Source: Prevotella sp. (GTDB lineage: Bacteria; Bacteroidota; Bacteroidia; Bacteroidales; Bacteroidaceae). From it: a stretch of 44,794 nt of DNA. Made by a program: the position numbers and the translations under genes. Under the pieces are notes generated by a model. The model saw only the letters and a program-made list of their open reading frames with translations. It was not told the origin of the DNA and made no database searches. Where the stretch lies: the NCBI GenBank assembly GCA_017483805.1, contig JAFUUL010000069.1:1-44794 (forward strand), written 5' to 3'. Position 1 is the first letter of the stretch, and each line of letters starts with the position of its first letter. Positions 8,098 to 17,627 of the stretch are shown in pieces.

Positions 8098-9894
8098 CTA
8101 TTGATGATCAATGATAGTGGGCCTTAAGATCGGAACTTCTATGTCTTCTGTCGCATTGTCAAATTCGTTTTCATTGATACTTTCCGCATCAAAGTATCCG
8201 AAGAAAACTGCAATACGACTCCCTGACCAGTAGGCATAGTAGTAGAGGCCGTCGCTTACTTGGACAACAACGGCATTCTCGCCACTTTTAACAACATTGC
8301 CGAGCGACTTTATTTTGTCAGACAACTGTACGTAAAGATCGCGCATTCTGCCAGCCAACTGAGGGGTGTCCTTCAGTTCGAAGTAGATATTGTAACAGGG
8401 TACAGTCTTGTTGCTCCATGAGTATTCGGTCGATGACCACCACCCGTTGTTCGAAACTGTCTCATTGACTAAGCCTGCAATGTTTGCCTCTACGACGGTG
8501 GTCAGTTTGTGTGTCTTCACTTTCGTCCAAACATAGCCGTTTTGCTTATAACCTTTTGCATCTGTACCTAAAAAATTCTGCACGCCAGGGATATTGTTAA
8601 TTGCCAAAAGGGCCTGGTCACCTTTTAAGTCTGTTGTAAGCCCGAGGAATCCGACCTTAGTCATCTTCAGATTGTCTACCAAATCAGCGAAGTCTACATA
8701 ATCGCTTTCAAAAGAATTGTCAGCATAAGACAGCCCAATCTTGTAAATATCTGCGCTTAGTTTCAACTCCTCGCCCTTTTTATTGATGAGTACATAATCG
8801 TGGTCGCTAACCTCTGCAAAGGCATGCTCTGCATCGAAAAAGAGCATGGGGGACTTGATTGCTTCATTTCCAAGTTTTTCGCCTTCTAGAGTGTATAGCA
8901 TAAATCCATCACCCTTTGACTTTTCTCCACATAGCACATCGTTATCTAAGAACCATAAGATATTAAACTTGGGGCGGATCAGTTCTTTGCCAGTTATGTC
9001 CATTAGGCCCCACTTCTCACCATCAGAGAATATGATCTTATCCTTGCGAATGGCAAAGACTTGTTTGACTTTGGAAGAAGGCCTCATTATCCACTCGCCG
9101 TCTAACCCCAGGATGCCAGGAAGTTGTTCTTTTTCTTTCTTTACCATAGGAATTACAGCATCATCAAGTACATAATCACGATGGAGATAGTTTGTGTAAA
9201 TAGTGAGTAGTGTTTCATATTTAGACATCTTGATACTACTGAGTCCTTGACCATTGCGGCTAAGCACGGTGAACACTTTGTCTGGAAAGTCTTTATCGCG
9301 ATACTTTTCTTCTGATACGAGCATATTTCCATTCTTGGAAATATCCATAAAGTAGTATTTGGGCTCGATAATCAGTCTGCCACTTGTGTCAACTGCTCCC
9401 CACAGTCCATCTATCTTTACTGCCATTAATCCACCACAATAGTTCTTGCACTCAGACACAGTCTTGCCATTGATCTTGTCGAGTGTCGCTTTCACGTTTC
9501 CATCCTTGTCAATTAACTGGATGGGCTTCCCTTTCTCTACCACAGGGGCCACATCCTCGTAAAACATACCGGCCTGACAATATTCACCACCAATCTTTTT
9601 GGGGGTGGACTCTGCGGTATAGTATTCCCATAAATCATCAGAGTTTTTCACTAGGAAACGTCCGTTAATAACCCATGTCGGCTGGTTCTTGAATTCCTCA
9701 GAAAAAAGCACAGTACCATCAGTGCCGATCATTCCCCAGTATCCATCCTCCGACTCTTGGAACGGGAGACACTCTACTTCGTGATCCTGATCCTTACTGT
9801 TGCATGCAGACAACATAAGTATCCAACCACATAAGATAATCCACATACTGTAGTAGTCCAGGCTACAAACGCTTTCTTTACATTTACGTTTCAT
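8098..9894 (-). CDS. WG-repeat lipoprotein (second copy)
   Basis: 598 residues. The N-terminus has a hydrophobic stretch ending in the lipobox LSAC (Cys about 31), so it should be a lipid-anchored envelope protein; the start might instead be the later Met17 just before the hydrophobic core. The body holds WG-type repeats, seen as GYWGMIGTDG, DGLWGAVDTSG and EKWGLMDITG, each followed by a short strand of the kind IIEPKY or LIRPKF. WG repeats form beta-structures thought to bind partners; no enzymatic motif is present. It is a clear paralogue of the gene at 9928-11742: both share EDVAPVVEKGKPIQLID or a close variant, and both end with a domain ending in a short acidic tail. It lies 33 bases after that gene and 8 before the membrane-protein gene. 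Function unknown. Confidence 0.8.
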   Translation of the reverse strand: MKRKCKESVCSLDYYSMWIILCGWILMLSACNSKDQDHEVECLPFQESEDGYWGMIGTDGTVLFSEEFKNQPTWVINGRFLVKNSDDLWEYYTAESTPKKIGGEYCQAGMFYEDVAPVVEKGKPIQLIDKDGNVKATLDKINGKTVSECKNYCGGLMAVKIDGLWGAVDTSGRLIIEPKYYFMDISKNGNMLVSEEKYRDKDFPDKVFTVLSRNGQGLSSIKMSKYETLLTIYTNYLHRDYVLDDAVIPMVKKEKEQLPGILGLDGEWIMRPSSKVKQVFAIRKDKIIFSDGEKWGLMDITGKELIRPKFNILWFLDNDVLCGEKSKGDGFMLYTLEGEKLGNEAIKSPMLFFDAEHAFAEVSDHDYVLINKKGEELKLSADIYKIGLSYADNSFESDYVDFADLVDNLKMTKVGFLGLTTDLKGDQALLAINNIPGVQNFLGTDAKGYKQNGYVWTKVKTHKLTTVVEANIAGLVNETVSNNGWWSSTEYSWSNKTVPCYNIYFELKDTPQLAGRMRDLYVQLSDKIKSLGNVVKSGENAVVVQVSDGLYYYAYWSGSRIAVFFGYFDAESINENEFDNATEDIEVPILRPTIIDHQ

Positions 9895-9927
9895 CGTAAT
9901 ATTTTGTTTTGGTTAGTTTGTTTATTA

Positions 9928-11742
9928 TTACATATCGTCAGGCAAATCCCATCCCTGATCCTCAACATCATCTTGAAATACAATAAACTCAGGAGTGGAA
10001 CTGCCAATGATTTTTGGTTGAAGATAGGGTATGTATCCACCCTCGATTGCTCCGTCAAAGGCTGTGATATCCATTTCTGGAATGTCGTATCTGCCATAGT
10101 ATAAGTGTAACTCACCACCAGTGCAACATACAAAATAAACTTTGTCATCATCCACTCTGACTATGGCTGCTTTCTTACCCTCCTTCTCAACATTGCCGAC
10201 GTTTTTAATGGCAGCAATCAGTTTCTCTGTGAGTTCATCCATTTTTCCTCTAAGTTTGTCAGAATAGACAGCACCCATGGAGGCATAGTATCCTTGAACT
10301 TTGTTTCCTGTCCACTGAATGCCGTTGCTTTCGTCAAGTATGCCATACTTGGCAAAACAGAGATTTATGTCATATTGTTGATATGAAAGAACAATAGCCA
10401 CCTGGCAGCCCCAACAGTCATATGTACTTGCTTCACGACTCATGTTTGCATCAGGCTTCTCGCGATTTATAACGTCAACAGCCTCAGGACCAGTAACTTC
10501 GAGAGTTAAGCCGTAAAATCCGTCCTTGGTGATTTTCAATGTGCCTATAATTTCATCTATATCCATGTAATCACTAGAGAACTCAACATCTCCATTCTGG
10601 AAAATCACATTTGCCACATCTGTCTTTGGCCTTATCTCTTGTCCCCTGCCATCTAAAATAACATATTCGTTGGCTGTTACTCTTGCAAACATATGTTGTC
10701 CATCGTAGGAACGTAGAATTTGCTCATATTCATCATCAGAGATCTTTTCATCATCCACAGAATAAAGACTATACCCTTTCTTGTTTGACTTCTTGCCAAT
10801 CAGCGCATTGTCAGTGCCGAACATGAGCATATCATATTTGGGCCTTATAAGTTCCTCACTCTCTATATTTACCAAACCATACTCGCCGTGACCATTGTGA
10901 TAGATAACTCTGCCACTGCGATATTCGCAAAAGAAATACGTCTTGGTTGCAGAAGGCTTCATAATCCACTCTCCGTCGAATCCTATGATGCCTCTTGTCA
11001 TACTGTTGTCACCTTTTGGCGCAGCAACGACGCCATCGCCGGCAAAATAAGAACCGCTATAAGCAGAAGTGTTCACCAGATCTATTGCGGCAAACTTTAA
11101 CCCACATTGCAATTCTCCCAATGTTGTTCCGTCCGGGCCGAATATAGTATATACTGGTTTGCCACTAGCAGAATCGTCAATGTTTGTTTCCTTTGTGACG
11201 ATTGCCTTACCATCGTCAGATAAGGTTATTGTGCTGTATTTGGCTTCTATCACCAACTCACCTCTCGTGTTAATAGCCCCCCACAAACCATTTATCTTCA
11301 CTTTTGCGAGTCCGCCCATGAAATTGCTGCAATCGGTCACTACCTGTCCTCCAATCTTGTCAAGTGTCACCATAACATTGCCATCCCTGTCTATTAGTTG
11401 TATAGGTTTACCTTTCTCAACAACAGGTGCAACCTCTTCAAAGAACAAACCTGCCTGCAAATATTCGCCGCCCACCTTTTGCGGTTTCTCTTCAGCAGTG
11501 AATATCTCCCATAGCCCATCTGAATTCTTCACCATGAAGCGTCCTCCCACAGCAGCAGTTGGCACCTCAGTGAACTCTTCTGTAAATAGCACTTCGCCTG
11601 ACGGACTTATAAGTCCCCAACTGCCATCACGTGATTCTTGAAATGGCAGATAGTCTACATGGTTCTTGCCTCCCTTTCCGCATGACACAGAAAGGAGCAT
11701 CAACACAGAAACAATTGATAACAAAATAGTTTTCTTCAGCAT
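9928..11742 (-). CDS. WG-repeat lipoprotein (first copy)
   Basis: 604 residues with a signal peptide and lipobox LSVSC (Cys about 21), so probably anchored in the outer or inner membrane. WG repeats are visible as GSWGLISPSG, NGLWGAINTRG and the variant YGLVNIESEELIRPKYD. The C-terminal 200 residues form a separate domain ending in Asp/Glu-rich sequence (VEDQGWDLPDDM). It is a tandem paralogue of the next gene (8098-9894), the two being similar over their whole length. The gene begins 59 bases after the stop of the large T9SS-tailed repeat protein; no convincing promoter was seen in that gap, so a single message from the promoter at 17090-17120 through 6230 is likely. No known function can be assigned. 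Confidence 0.8.
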   Translation of the reverse strand: MLKKTILLSIVSVLMLLSVSCGKGGKNHVDYLPFQESRDGSWGLISPSGEVLFTEEFTEVPTAAVGGRFMVKNSDGLWEIFTAEEKPQKVGGEYLQAGLFFEEVAPVVEKGKPIQLIDRDGNVMVTLDKIGGQVVTDCSNFMGGLAKVKINGLWGAINTRGELVIEAKYSTITLSDDGKAIVTKETNIDDSASGKPVYTIFGPDGTTLGELQCGLKFAAIDLVNTSAYSGSYFAGDGVVAAPKGDNSMTRGIIGFDGEWIMKPSATKTYFFCEYRSGRVIYHNGHGEYGLVNIESEELIRPKYDMLMFGTDNALIGKKSNKKGYSLYSVDDEKISDDEYEQILRSYDGQHMFARVTANEYVILDGRGQEIRPKTDVANVIFQNGDVEFSSDYMDIDEIIGTLKITKDGFYGLTLEVTGPEAVDVINREKPDANMSREASTYDCWGCQVAIVLSYQQYDINLCFAKYGILDESNGIQWTGNKVQGYYASMGAVYSDKLRGKMDELTEKLIAAIKNVGNVEKEGKKAAIVRVDDDKVYFVCCTGGELHLYYGRYDIPEMDITAFDGAIEGGYIPYLQPKIIGSSTPEFIVFQDDVEDQGWDLPDDM

Positions 11743-11801
11743 ATTTATGTATCTATTAGTTAATTCAACGTAAAGACGTGGGAATCATAACGAACTATAT
11801 G

Positions 11802-14800
11802 TTATTGCTTTACTATTTTCCTAACTACTGTTCCGACTTTGACAATATACACTCCTGCTTTAATAGGTATTCGTGTATCTGCCGTTATCTTCTTACGATA
11901 GACTATACTACCAGAAAGATTTGTGATAGTCACTTCTGTTGCTTGATGCACATTACATATAGTCAGACAGTCATTACTTTTCTTCACAATAGGATTATTG
12001 TTATCTGAACGAGATAGTCCAAATACATCTGTCGTATTATATGGATTCACATGGATATCCATAGTACCTGACACCTCCGATCCATCAATAGCACGTGCTT
12101 GTACAGTGGCAAAACCACCATCTTCATTATCCTTAATTCTCAAGATGCCATTCTTGTCGATTTCAGCCAAATCTTCACCTGTGATAATGCTCCATTCAAC
12201 ACGACCTAATGTGGCAAGAGATGGAGTTACGACGGCCTGCATATGCAACTCTATTCTTTCATCATTTAACGAATTGTAGCCATCCTTCTCATTAACTTGA
12301 ATGTTCTGAACTCTAAGCACATTATATGCCTCATCACTGCAAATGACATTCGACAACGCTTTAACATTGGAACTAACAGAACGCTGTAAGCCTCTTGCTT
12401 TTGAATCCAACTCATTCATAAGAGTATAGCCAATTGCATAATAGATAGGTTCATCGCTATTGCGATGGTGAACGTAACTCTGCGTATTGCCTGATACCTC
12501 ATCAATTATCTGGAGATTGTTGCGAGAAGTTCCTGAATAAATAGTATAGGATGCCACTTGCGCCCCAACATAACCGTTCCAGTGCAGATTGATATTGTTT
12601 CCAAGACCATGGTTAGCCATCAACAACACCGTACCATGTACACGACTGCTCAGACTCTCGCTGCCATAGGTTGTAGGAAGTGTTATCAGATAACGGCAAC
12701 TCTTCACATCATGATGGGCTGTCCGATCTGTAAACTCGCCTTCACTTACAGCGACCTGCCCTATTAATTCATATTTTCCTGAAACTGAGGTTTCACGATA
12801 AATATTGACTTGGCCTGTTATCAAGTTCCCAAGGCCCGCGCCCAAGTAATTAGGCCACGTAATATGGCATCCATCGTCAGTTGCACTTACACGGGATATT
12901 TCTGGCACAAAATCAACAACCTCAGTTGTTCGTGTTTCGGTTATCGTGCCAAAAACATCGTCAATATAGGTTATGCTGATGTCGTAGTGACCAGCACTTT
13001 CGGGCATTATCGCCAATCCCTTACCATCTACGACGGTACAGTTTACGTCACGACTTCCCGTCAATGTGGTGACGGCATCACTCCTTGACCAATCCGCAGG
13101 CAACTCCACATGCACTATACTGCCTGCAAGTGTCTGCTCTGGTATTGTGAAATTCAAATCAGGACGAGCAACTATTTGGATCTGACGCGTACTCATTGTG
13201 TTGCCAGACGTTACGCAAACCGTCTTTATGCCTGCTGACGACCATGTAATAGAGTTGTCGTTTATCACACCGTCATCAGCGGTAATGGTAACTTTTGTAC
13301 CGCTATTTTCTTTAAGCGTGAAAGTCACGGGCTGTCCTACGCCCGCCTTTTCCGGCATAGTGAAAAGTACTTGTGCTGTAGGCGTAAACTCAACCACTTT
13401 AGAGAAAGGTGAGTGCTCACACCAGCCGTCAATAGTCTGAACTTGTACTTCGTAAGTCTTGCCGACAGTAAACCGATTAAATGGTATCGGGAAACGTGTA
13501 GCATATCGGTATTGCATCGTTCCATTATCAATGGTTTTAGCCTCGTCCTTAGTCTGATTAAGGGGCGATATAATGTAACTGCCGTCACCCTTCTTACCCT
13601 TCTCCTTCACGCTCAAGTTGTATCGCAGGGCCATACCCGGTGTTTCCTTGTCTGCCGCTCCACTCCAAGACACGACAACAAAATCATCATCTTGAGTAAC
13701 CGTTACCTGGGAAGGAGCAGTTGGGGCAGAGTTCTTGAAGGCAGATTGAAGTATCCACTGAGAGGAATGTTCTCCTGAAATATCTGGTTTACCATCATTA
13801 TTCATGTCATGCAGCATGCTCTTCATAAAACTTGAATATACATCAAAATGGGAACAGGCCATTGTGGTATAACCATCTGCTTCGCCCATTACGAAATCAT
13901 AATCACCCTGATAATTATATGAGTCGCTTCCGACCAAGTAATCCACATATCCATTGTTGTCAATGTCGACATGCATCAGTTGGCCGGGAATTTCTATCCT
14001 TTCGATGTAGGTCATCTCTTTACTGCCCAAATAGGCATAAGTCCGATAATCTGGAGCATTTCTATAGTCTATCACACTATAAGAACGTACGATATAGTCT
14101 GGATAGCCATCACCATTAACATCGTTAACCTGAGATTGATAAACTTCAAACTCTCTGTTTTCCCCATCTTCAAGTGCTACTGTTGATTTTTGTTCGAATA
14201 CATTATTACCCATATTCTGATATATGGTGAATGTAGAGTTTCCATCATTACGGTCGTAAGTAATAATATCTATCAACCCATCCCTGTCAAGATCAGCAAA
14301 TAAACTTCTAACAAAATAATGCTTCTCGAAGTTTTCATAATCACCACTATTTATAAATAGAATGTTATATCGGGAAAAATCCATGTATCCATCATTATTA
14401 ATATCAAGATAACAATCACTCTCACTATTACCACTTGAAGGACCATTTTCAATTTCAAAATCCATGTTGCCGCGATTAATCAACCAACGATACCATGTGT
14501 TGTTTTTAAGAATTCCGCCACGATCATCATTTCCTCCATAGATGTCAGCCAATCCATTCATAGTCCGGTCCATGAACACAGCATCATAGTAGAAACGTGA
14601 AAGATCGCTGTTGAACAATGTTGGCAATTTCTTATAGCACTCACCATCAAACACATAAATACCCTGAGAATTATTATTACTATCGCCAATTCCATCAGAA
14701 ATACCATCACCGTCAAGGTCTACATATTGTCCTGGAAAGATCTGTGGGGAAATAGATATCGGTTTTATCGGCATCACTGTGCATGTATGCGTCACTTGAC

Positions 14801-16811
14801 CACTCCCATTAATAGAAGCCGTAATGCTTTTTTCACCATAGTTGCTGAACATTATATAGGCAGAATCGCCTTGCTGCATGATAATCTTACCGTCATCAGG
14901 TAGTGTATAGGTAAGTGCCTTGCCATTGAGTGAGTGCACAACTAACGTATCAATCGTTGAGAAATAGTAGGCATCATAATCCTTATTTCGAAGAGTAAAC
15001 TCTGCTGATTGTGTTTCCACCTCGAATGTGGCGGCAGGACTCCATTCTCCACATTTCCCGTTAGCATCTGTTGCGCGAACCGATACAAAGACCTTTCCTG
15101 TCTCCCACGTATCTGTATTGGCCACACAATAAGTACTTGTGCCAGCATCATAAAGCATCAAGTCTTGTCTTTCTTCTGCTGTCCCCATTTTAACTGTGTA
15201 GGTCAGGTCACATGCTGAGGTTTCTGCATCTGAGCCCATATTCCATTCCACTTTAGCCTTTCCACTCTGTTTGTCATAGATGATGTTAGGTGTATCCATC
15301 TGCTTTGGGGCCGTGTTAGGGGAAGGAGTATAAGGAGAGAAGATACATGCTTCATATCTATCATCTGTATAGAAATAATCCCTTGTAATTCCTGTATGAC
15401 ACAAAATGTCAAGAATACCATCACCGTCAAAATCAGCAATCTTGAGGTTTGACAGATATGATTCTAAATAATAGTCATATTTATAAGATATATATAGAAT
15501 AGTGTCATTATATGTGAGAGGCATTGCCGTTAGATTGAACGTATCATTCCAAGTAAGGTGCTCCAGGGGCGTTTTACGACTATCTTCTCCACCGTCGACC
15601 TTGAAAGCAATAAGTGAAGCCTTGCCATTATTCTGAAAGTCGGAAGGTCTACTGAACTGATACCATCCGGTTAGCATATTCTCCTTCTTTGTAAACTCAC
15701 CATCTCCATTATTTATGAAAAATACCACAAAGGAATAGTTGTCGGAATATTTGTTGTTTGTCGCTGCCTGTAGCATAATGTCAACTAATCCGTCACTATT
15801 GAAGTCTTGACAATACATTGCAGAAATACTGCCATTGTCTATTAGTTTGTATTCGTTGTACCCGCCACCAGGTTGACTTAGATAGAGGAATACTGCTTTC
15901 TTGCTAGTATTGAACATTAAAATGTCTTTCAACCCATCACTATTGATGTCGGCCAAGATCACTTTTCCATTCAAACTACCCGCATAATAACGACCATCAG
16001 GAAGAGACAAAAGAGTAGGATATTTATTTGAGATAACATCGAGATATCCATCATTGTTGATATCTGCGACCATAATGTCACTAAGATGTTCTTCGCCCAA
16101 AGATGAGGTTCGTCTCGAGGGAAATTCAGGATTTTCAAATTGAGGCGCGAATGCCCACATTCCATTCGCCATTGTTATCATACCTACTCCCCCCGTCACC
16201 GTATATGAGCCATTGCCCCCCGTACTGAAGTCTACACCTTCCAACTCTGCCTCGTCGGTCACAACGTCTAATTTCTCATAGATAAATTCGCTGTTAGAAG
16301 TCTGAATAAGTGCCGCAGGTATATTGTTGTGATAAAAAACGACATCTTTTCTTCCGTCGTGATTAATGTCTACTACGCAAGGACTAAAGTATTTGTGATA
16401 CCATTTACTTGGCATTTTGATAGATTCATATTTTCCGTTATCACTTATATATAATCCCAATGTCTCACTATCCAAACTAACAAAATCAACAATATCGTCA
16501 CCATTAATATCCTCCATGATTGGACAGTAAGATGGGTTTGGCAGACTTGACTCTTCCATGACAACATTCCCATCGAGATCAATCCATCCTATAGATACAA
16601 GTACTTCTAGATTCTCATCTCCATTAACATCTTTATAATAATAAAAATTGCCATTATCATATCGGTAATAAACATTTCCGTCCAAATAATAGAAAGGTCT
16701 AAAACCATAAGCACTGCTTACTCTAGTCAACTTCTGCGCCAGGCAATCATTCGTTGTCAACCATGACAGCATAGCCACAGCCATCAAAAAAAACATTGTT
16801 TTACTTTTCAT
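11802..16811 (-). CDS. Large secreted FG-GAP/VCBS-repeat protein with T9SS tail
   Basis: 1669 residues. A signal peptide (1 to about 25, ending CLAQ) is followed by two long blocks of FG-GAP/VCBS repeats, about 27-480 and 690-1020. These show many Ca-binding loops of the type DINGDDIVDF, DINNDGYLDV and DLDGDGISDG and should fold as integrin-like beta-propellers. Fibronectin-III-like domains lie between and after them (about 500-600, 1025-1145, 1310-1400), then an Ig-like BIG2-type domain (about 1490-1590). The last 70 residues are a T9SS type A sorting domain ending KAGVYIVKVGTVVRKIVKQ. The protein should be exported by T9SS to the cell surface or medium; the translocon gene sprA lies at 28502-36028. 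Such proteins usually bind sugars or proteins; no catalytic domain is seen. A 272-base structured leader precedes it. Confidence 0.85.
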   Translation of the reverse strand: MKSKTMFFLMAVAMLSWLTTNDCLAQKLTRVSSAYGFRPFYYLDGNVYYRYDNGNFYYYKDVNGDENLEVLVSIGWIDLDGNVVMEESSLPNPSYCPIMEDINGDDIVDFVSLDSETLGLYISDNGKYESIKMPSKWYHKYFSPCVVDINHDGRKDVVFYHNNIPAALIQTSNSEFIYEKLDVVTDEAELEGVDFSTGGNGSYTVTGGVGMITMANGMWAFAPQFENPEFPSRRTSSLGEEHLSDIMVADINNDGYLDVISNKYPTLLSLPDGRYYAGSLNGKVILADINSDGLKDILMFNTSKKAVFLYLSQPGGGYNEYKLIDNGSISAMYCQDFNSDGLVDIMLQAATNNKYSDNYSFVVFFINNGDGEFTKKENMLTGWYQFSRPSDFQNNGKASLIAFKVDGGEDSRKTPLEHLTWNDTFNLTAMPLTYNDTILYISYKYDYYLESYLSNLKIADFDGDGILDILCHTGITRDYFYTDDRYEACIFSPYTPSPNTAPKQMDTPNIIYDKQSGKAKVEWNMGSDAETSACDLTYTVKMGTAEERQDLMLYDAGTSTYCVANTDTWETGKVFVSVRATDANGKCGEWSPAATFEVETQSAEFTLRNKDYDAYYFSTIDTLVVHSLNGKALTYTLPDDGKIIMQQGDSAYIMFSNYGEKSITASINGSGQVTHTCTVMPIKPISISPQIFPGQYVDLDGDGISDGIGDSNNNSQGIYVFDGECYKKLPTLFNSDLSRFYYDAVFMDRTMNGLADIYGGNDDRGGILKNNTWYRWLINRGNMDFEIENGPSSGNSESDCYLDINNDGYMDFSRYNILFINSGDYENFEKHYFVRSLFADLDRDGLIDIITYDRNDGNSTFTIYQNMGNNVFEQKSTVALEDGENREFEVYQSQVNDVNGDGYPDYIVRSYSVIDYRNAPDYRTYAYLGSKEMTYIERIEIPGQLMHVDIDNNGYVDYLVGSDSYNYQGDYDFVMGEADGYTTMACSHFDVYSSFMKSMLHDMNNDGKPDISGEHSSQWILQSAFKNSAPTAPSQVTVTQDDDFVVVSWSGAADKETPGMALRYNLSVKEKGKKGDGSYIISPLNQTKDEAKTIDNGTMQYRYATRFPIPFNRFTVGKTYEVQVQTIDGWCEHSPFSKVVEFTPTAQVLFTMPEKAGVGQPVTFTLKENSGTKVTITADDGVINDNSITWSSAGIKTVCVTSGNTMSTRQIQIVARPDLNFTIPEQTLAGSIVHVELPADWSRSDAVTTLTGSRDVNCTVVDGKGLAIMPESAGHYDISITYIDDVFGTITETRTTEVVDFVPEISRVSATDDGCHITWPNYLGAGLGNLITGQVNIYRETSVSGKYELIGQVAVSEGEFTDRTAHHDVKSCRYLITLPTTYGSESLSSRVHGTVLLMANHGLGNNINLHWNGYVGAQVASYTIYSGTSRNNLQIIDEVSGNTQSYVHHRNSDEPIYYAIGYTLMNELDSKARGLQRSVSSNVKALSNVICSDEAYNVLRVQNIQVNEKDGYNSLNDERIELHMQAVVTPSLATLGRVEWSIITGEDLAEIDKNGILRIKDNEDGGFATVQARAIDGSEVSGTMDIHVNPYNTTDVFGLSRSDNNNPIVKKSNDCLTICNVHQATEVTITNLSGSIVYRKKITADTRIPIKAGVYIVKVGTVVRKIVKQ

Positions 16812-17085
16812 ATTTATAGTTTTTTAGTTCTCTTCATTCCATAGCAGAAGCGCGGGACTGCTTTTGCCAGTTCCGAGTGAAGGTCCTAGGAAAACCTGAA
16901 TAAAGAAAATGGTGCACAGCCCCACGCAATGCGTGGAAGCCGTTCTGCCCTCCTGCTTTATTCAGCCTTGCTTTGAAAATTTCCTAGGTTTTCACTCGCA
17001 AGTTTGGAGCATAACGCTTCTTCTGCCAGAGCGGATCCTTCTTCGACTGGCGAAGCGTCCTCACAAGGACGATGATCCACTCTCG
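16812..17085 (-). promoter_or_regulatory. Long structured 5' leader of the FG-GAP protein gene
   Basis: With transcription starting near 17083, the message has a leader of about 272 bases, unlike the 5-20 base leaders of most genes here. It holds a long interrupted inverted repeat (16874-16905 with 16956-16998; paired blocks CGAGTGA/TCACTCG, CCTAGG/CCTAGG, CTGAATAAAG/CTTTATTCAG) enclosing a small hairpin CCACGCA-a-TGCGTGG (16922-16936). A hairpin at 17014-17058 (ACGCTTC plus GCCAG) and another at 17056-17071 (CGTCCT/AGGACG) share three bases and so cannot both form fully. It matches no riboswitch I recognise. It may instead be a small mobile repeat that landed here. Confidence 0.5.
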
Positions 17086-17138
17086 GCTGCAAAGATAAGA
17101 CAAAAAATCCGAACCGCCAAGCGATTCGGAGAGAAATT
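17086..17138 (-). repeat. 53-base promoter repeat, copy 1 (in front of FG-GAP gene leader)
   Basis: Identical over 53 bases to 18179-18231, same orientation. On the minus strand it carries TTG (17118-17120), 20 bases, TATCTTTG (17090-17097), a consensus Bacteroidetes promoter, with an inverted repeat TCCGAA/TTCGGA overlapping the -33 region. It lies downstream of the two-gene module and should drive the FG-GAP protein gene. Confidence 0.88.
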
Positions 17139-17167
17139 TGTAGAATAATGATTCTGCGTCTATTGGA

Positions 17168-17620
17168 TCAGAACACACAGGCCCATCCGAACTTCCTGAC
17201 AAGGACATTAAGCAGATTACGCTCTTTAGTGGGAATGGTTATTGTGACATTTTCACGCTCTGATTCGTGCGCAGCCATCTCTACCTGCTCCAGGTTCTTT
17301 TCCAGATTCACATTGTCGTAAAGACTGCGCAACTCATCAGCAATCTCCGAAGGAGGATTGCCTGCCAGTCCCATACAGATGAGGCGCTCTGCCTCACGAT
17401 ACTCGCCGATGGTGTACGCCAGTGAGGCTGCGCTACGAAACAGCACGCTCTCAGTCGGCTCACCAATTTGCTCTGCATGAGCCGTCATAGCCGCTTGTCT
17501 TTCCGCTTCGAGCGACAATCGATAAATAGGCATTGCTTCGTCTTGCCTTCCTTGCCTCTTGAGTAAATCAGCCTGATCTGCCAGTTCCATGGCTTTGTTA
17601 TGTAAATTCTGTATTTCCAT
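17168..17620 (-). CDS. Small TPR-like protein, second gene of an unknown two-gene module
   Basis: About 150 residues, starting at MEIQNLHNKAM; an upstream in-frame Met at 17662 would overlap the preceding gene and is less likely. The sequence is helical with the spacing of tetratricopeptide repeats: ADLLKRQGRQDEAMPIYRLSLEAERQAA (about 20-47), then RSAASLAYTIGEYREAERLICMGL (about 62-85). TPRs bind protein partners, so this may be the helper of the preceding gene product. It begins 7 bases after that gene's stop codon. The C-terminal third is charged, then ends in a short hydrophobic stretch. No catalytic motif. The pair is flanked by the 53-base promoter repeats, suggesting it is a movable cassette. 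Possible regulator-effector pair, but this is inference. Confidence 0.7.
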   Translation of the reverse strand: MEIQNLHNKAMELADQADLLKRQGRQDEAMPIYRLSLEAERQAAMTAHAEQIGEPTESVLFRSAASLAYTIGEYREAERLICMGLAGNPPSEIADELRSLYDNVNLEKNLEQVEMAAHESERENVTITIPTKERNLLNVLVRKFGWACVF

Positions 17621-17627
17621 GAGATTT

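Noticed and set aside
13413-13778. 121-codon frame opposite the FG-GAP gene
   Set aside because: Antisense shadow with no promoter and no motif.
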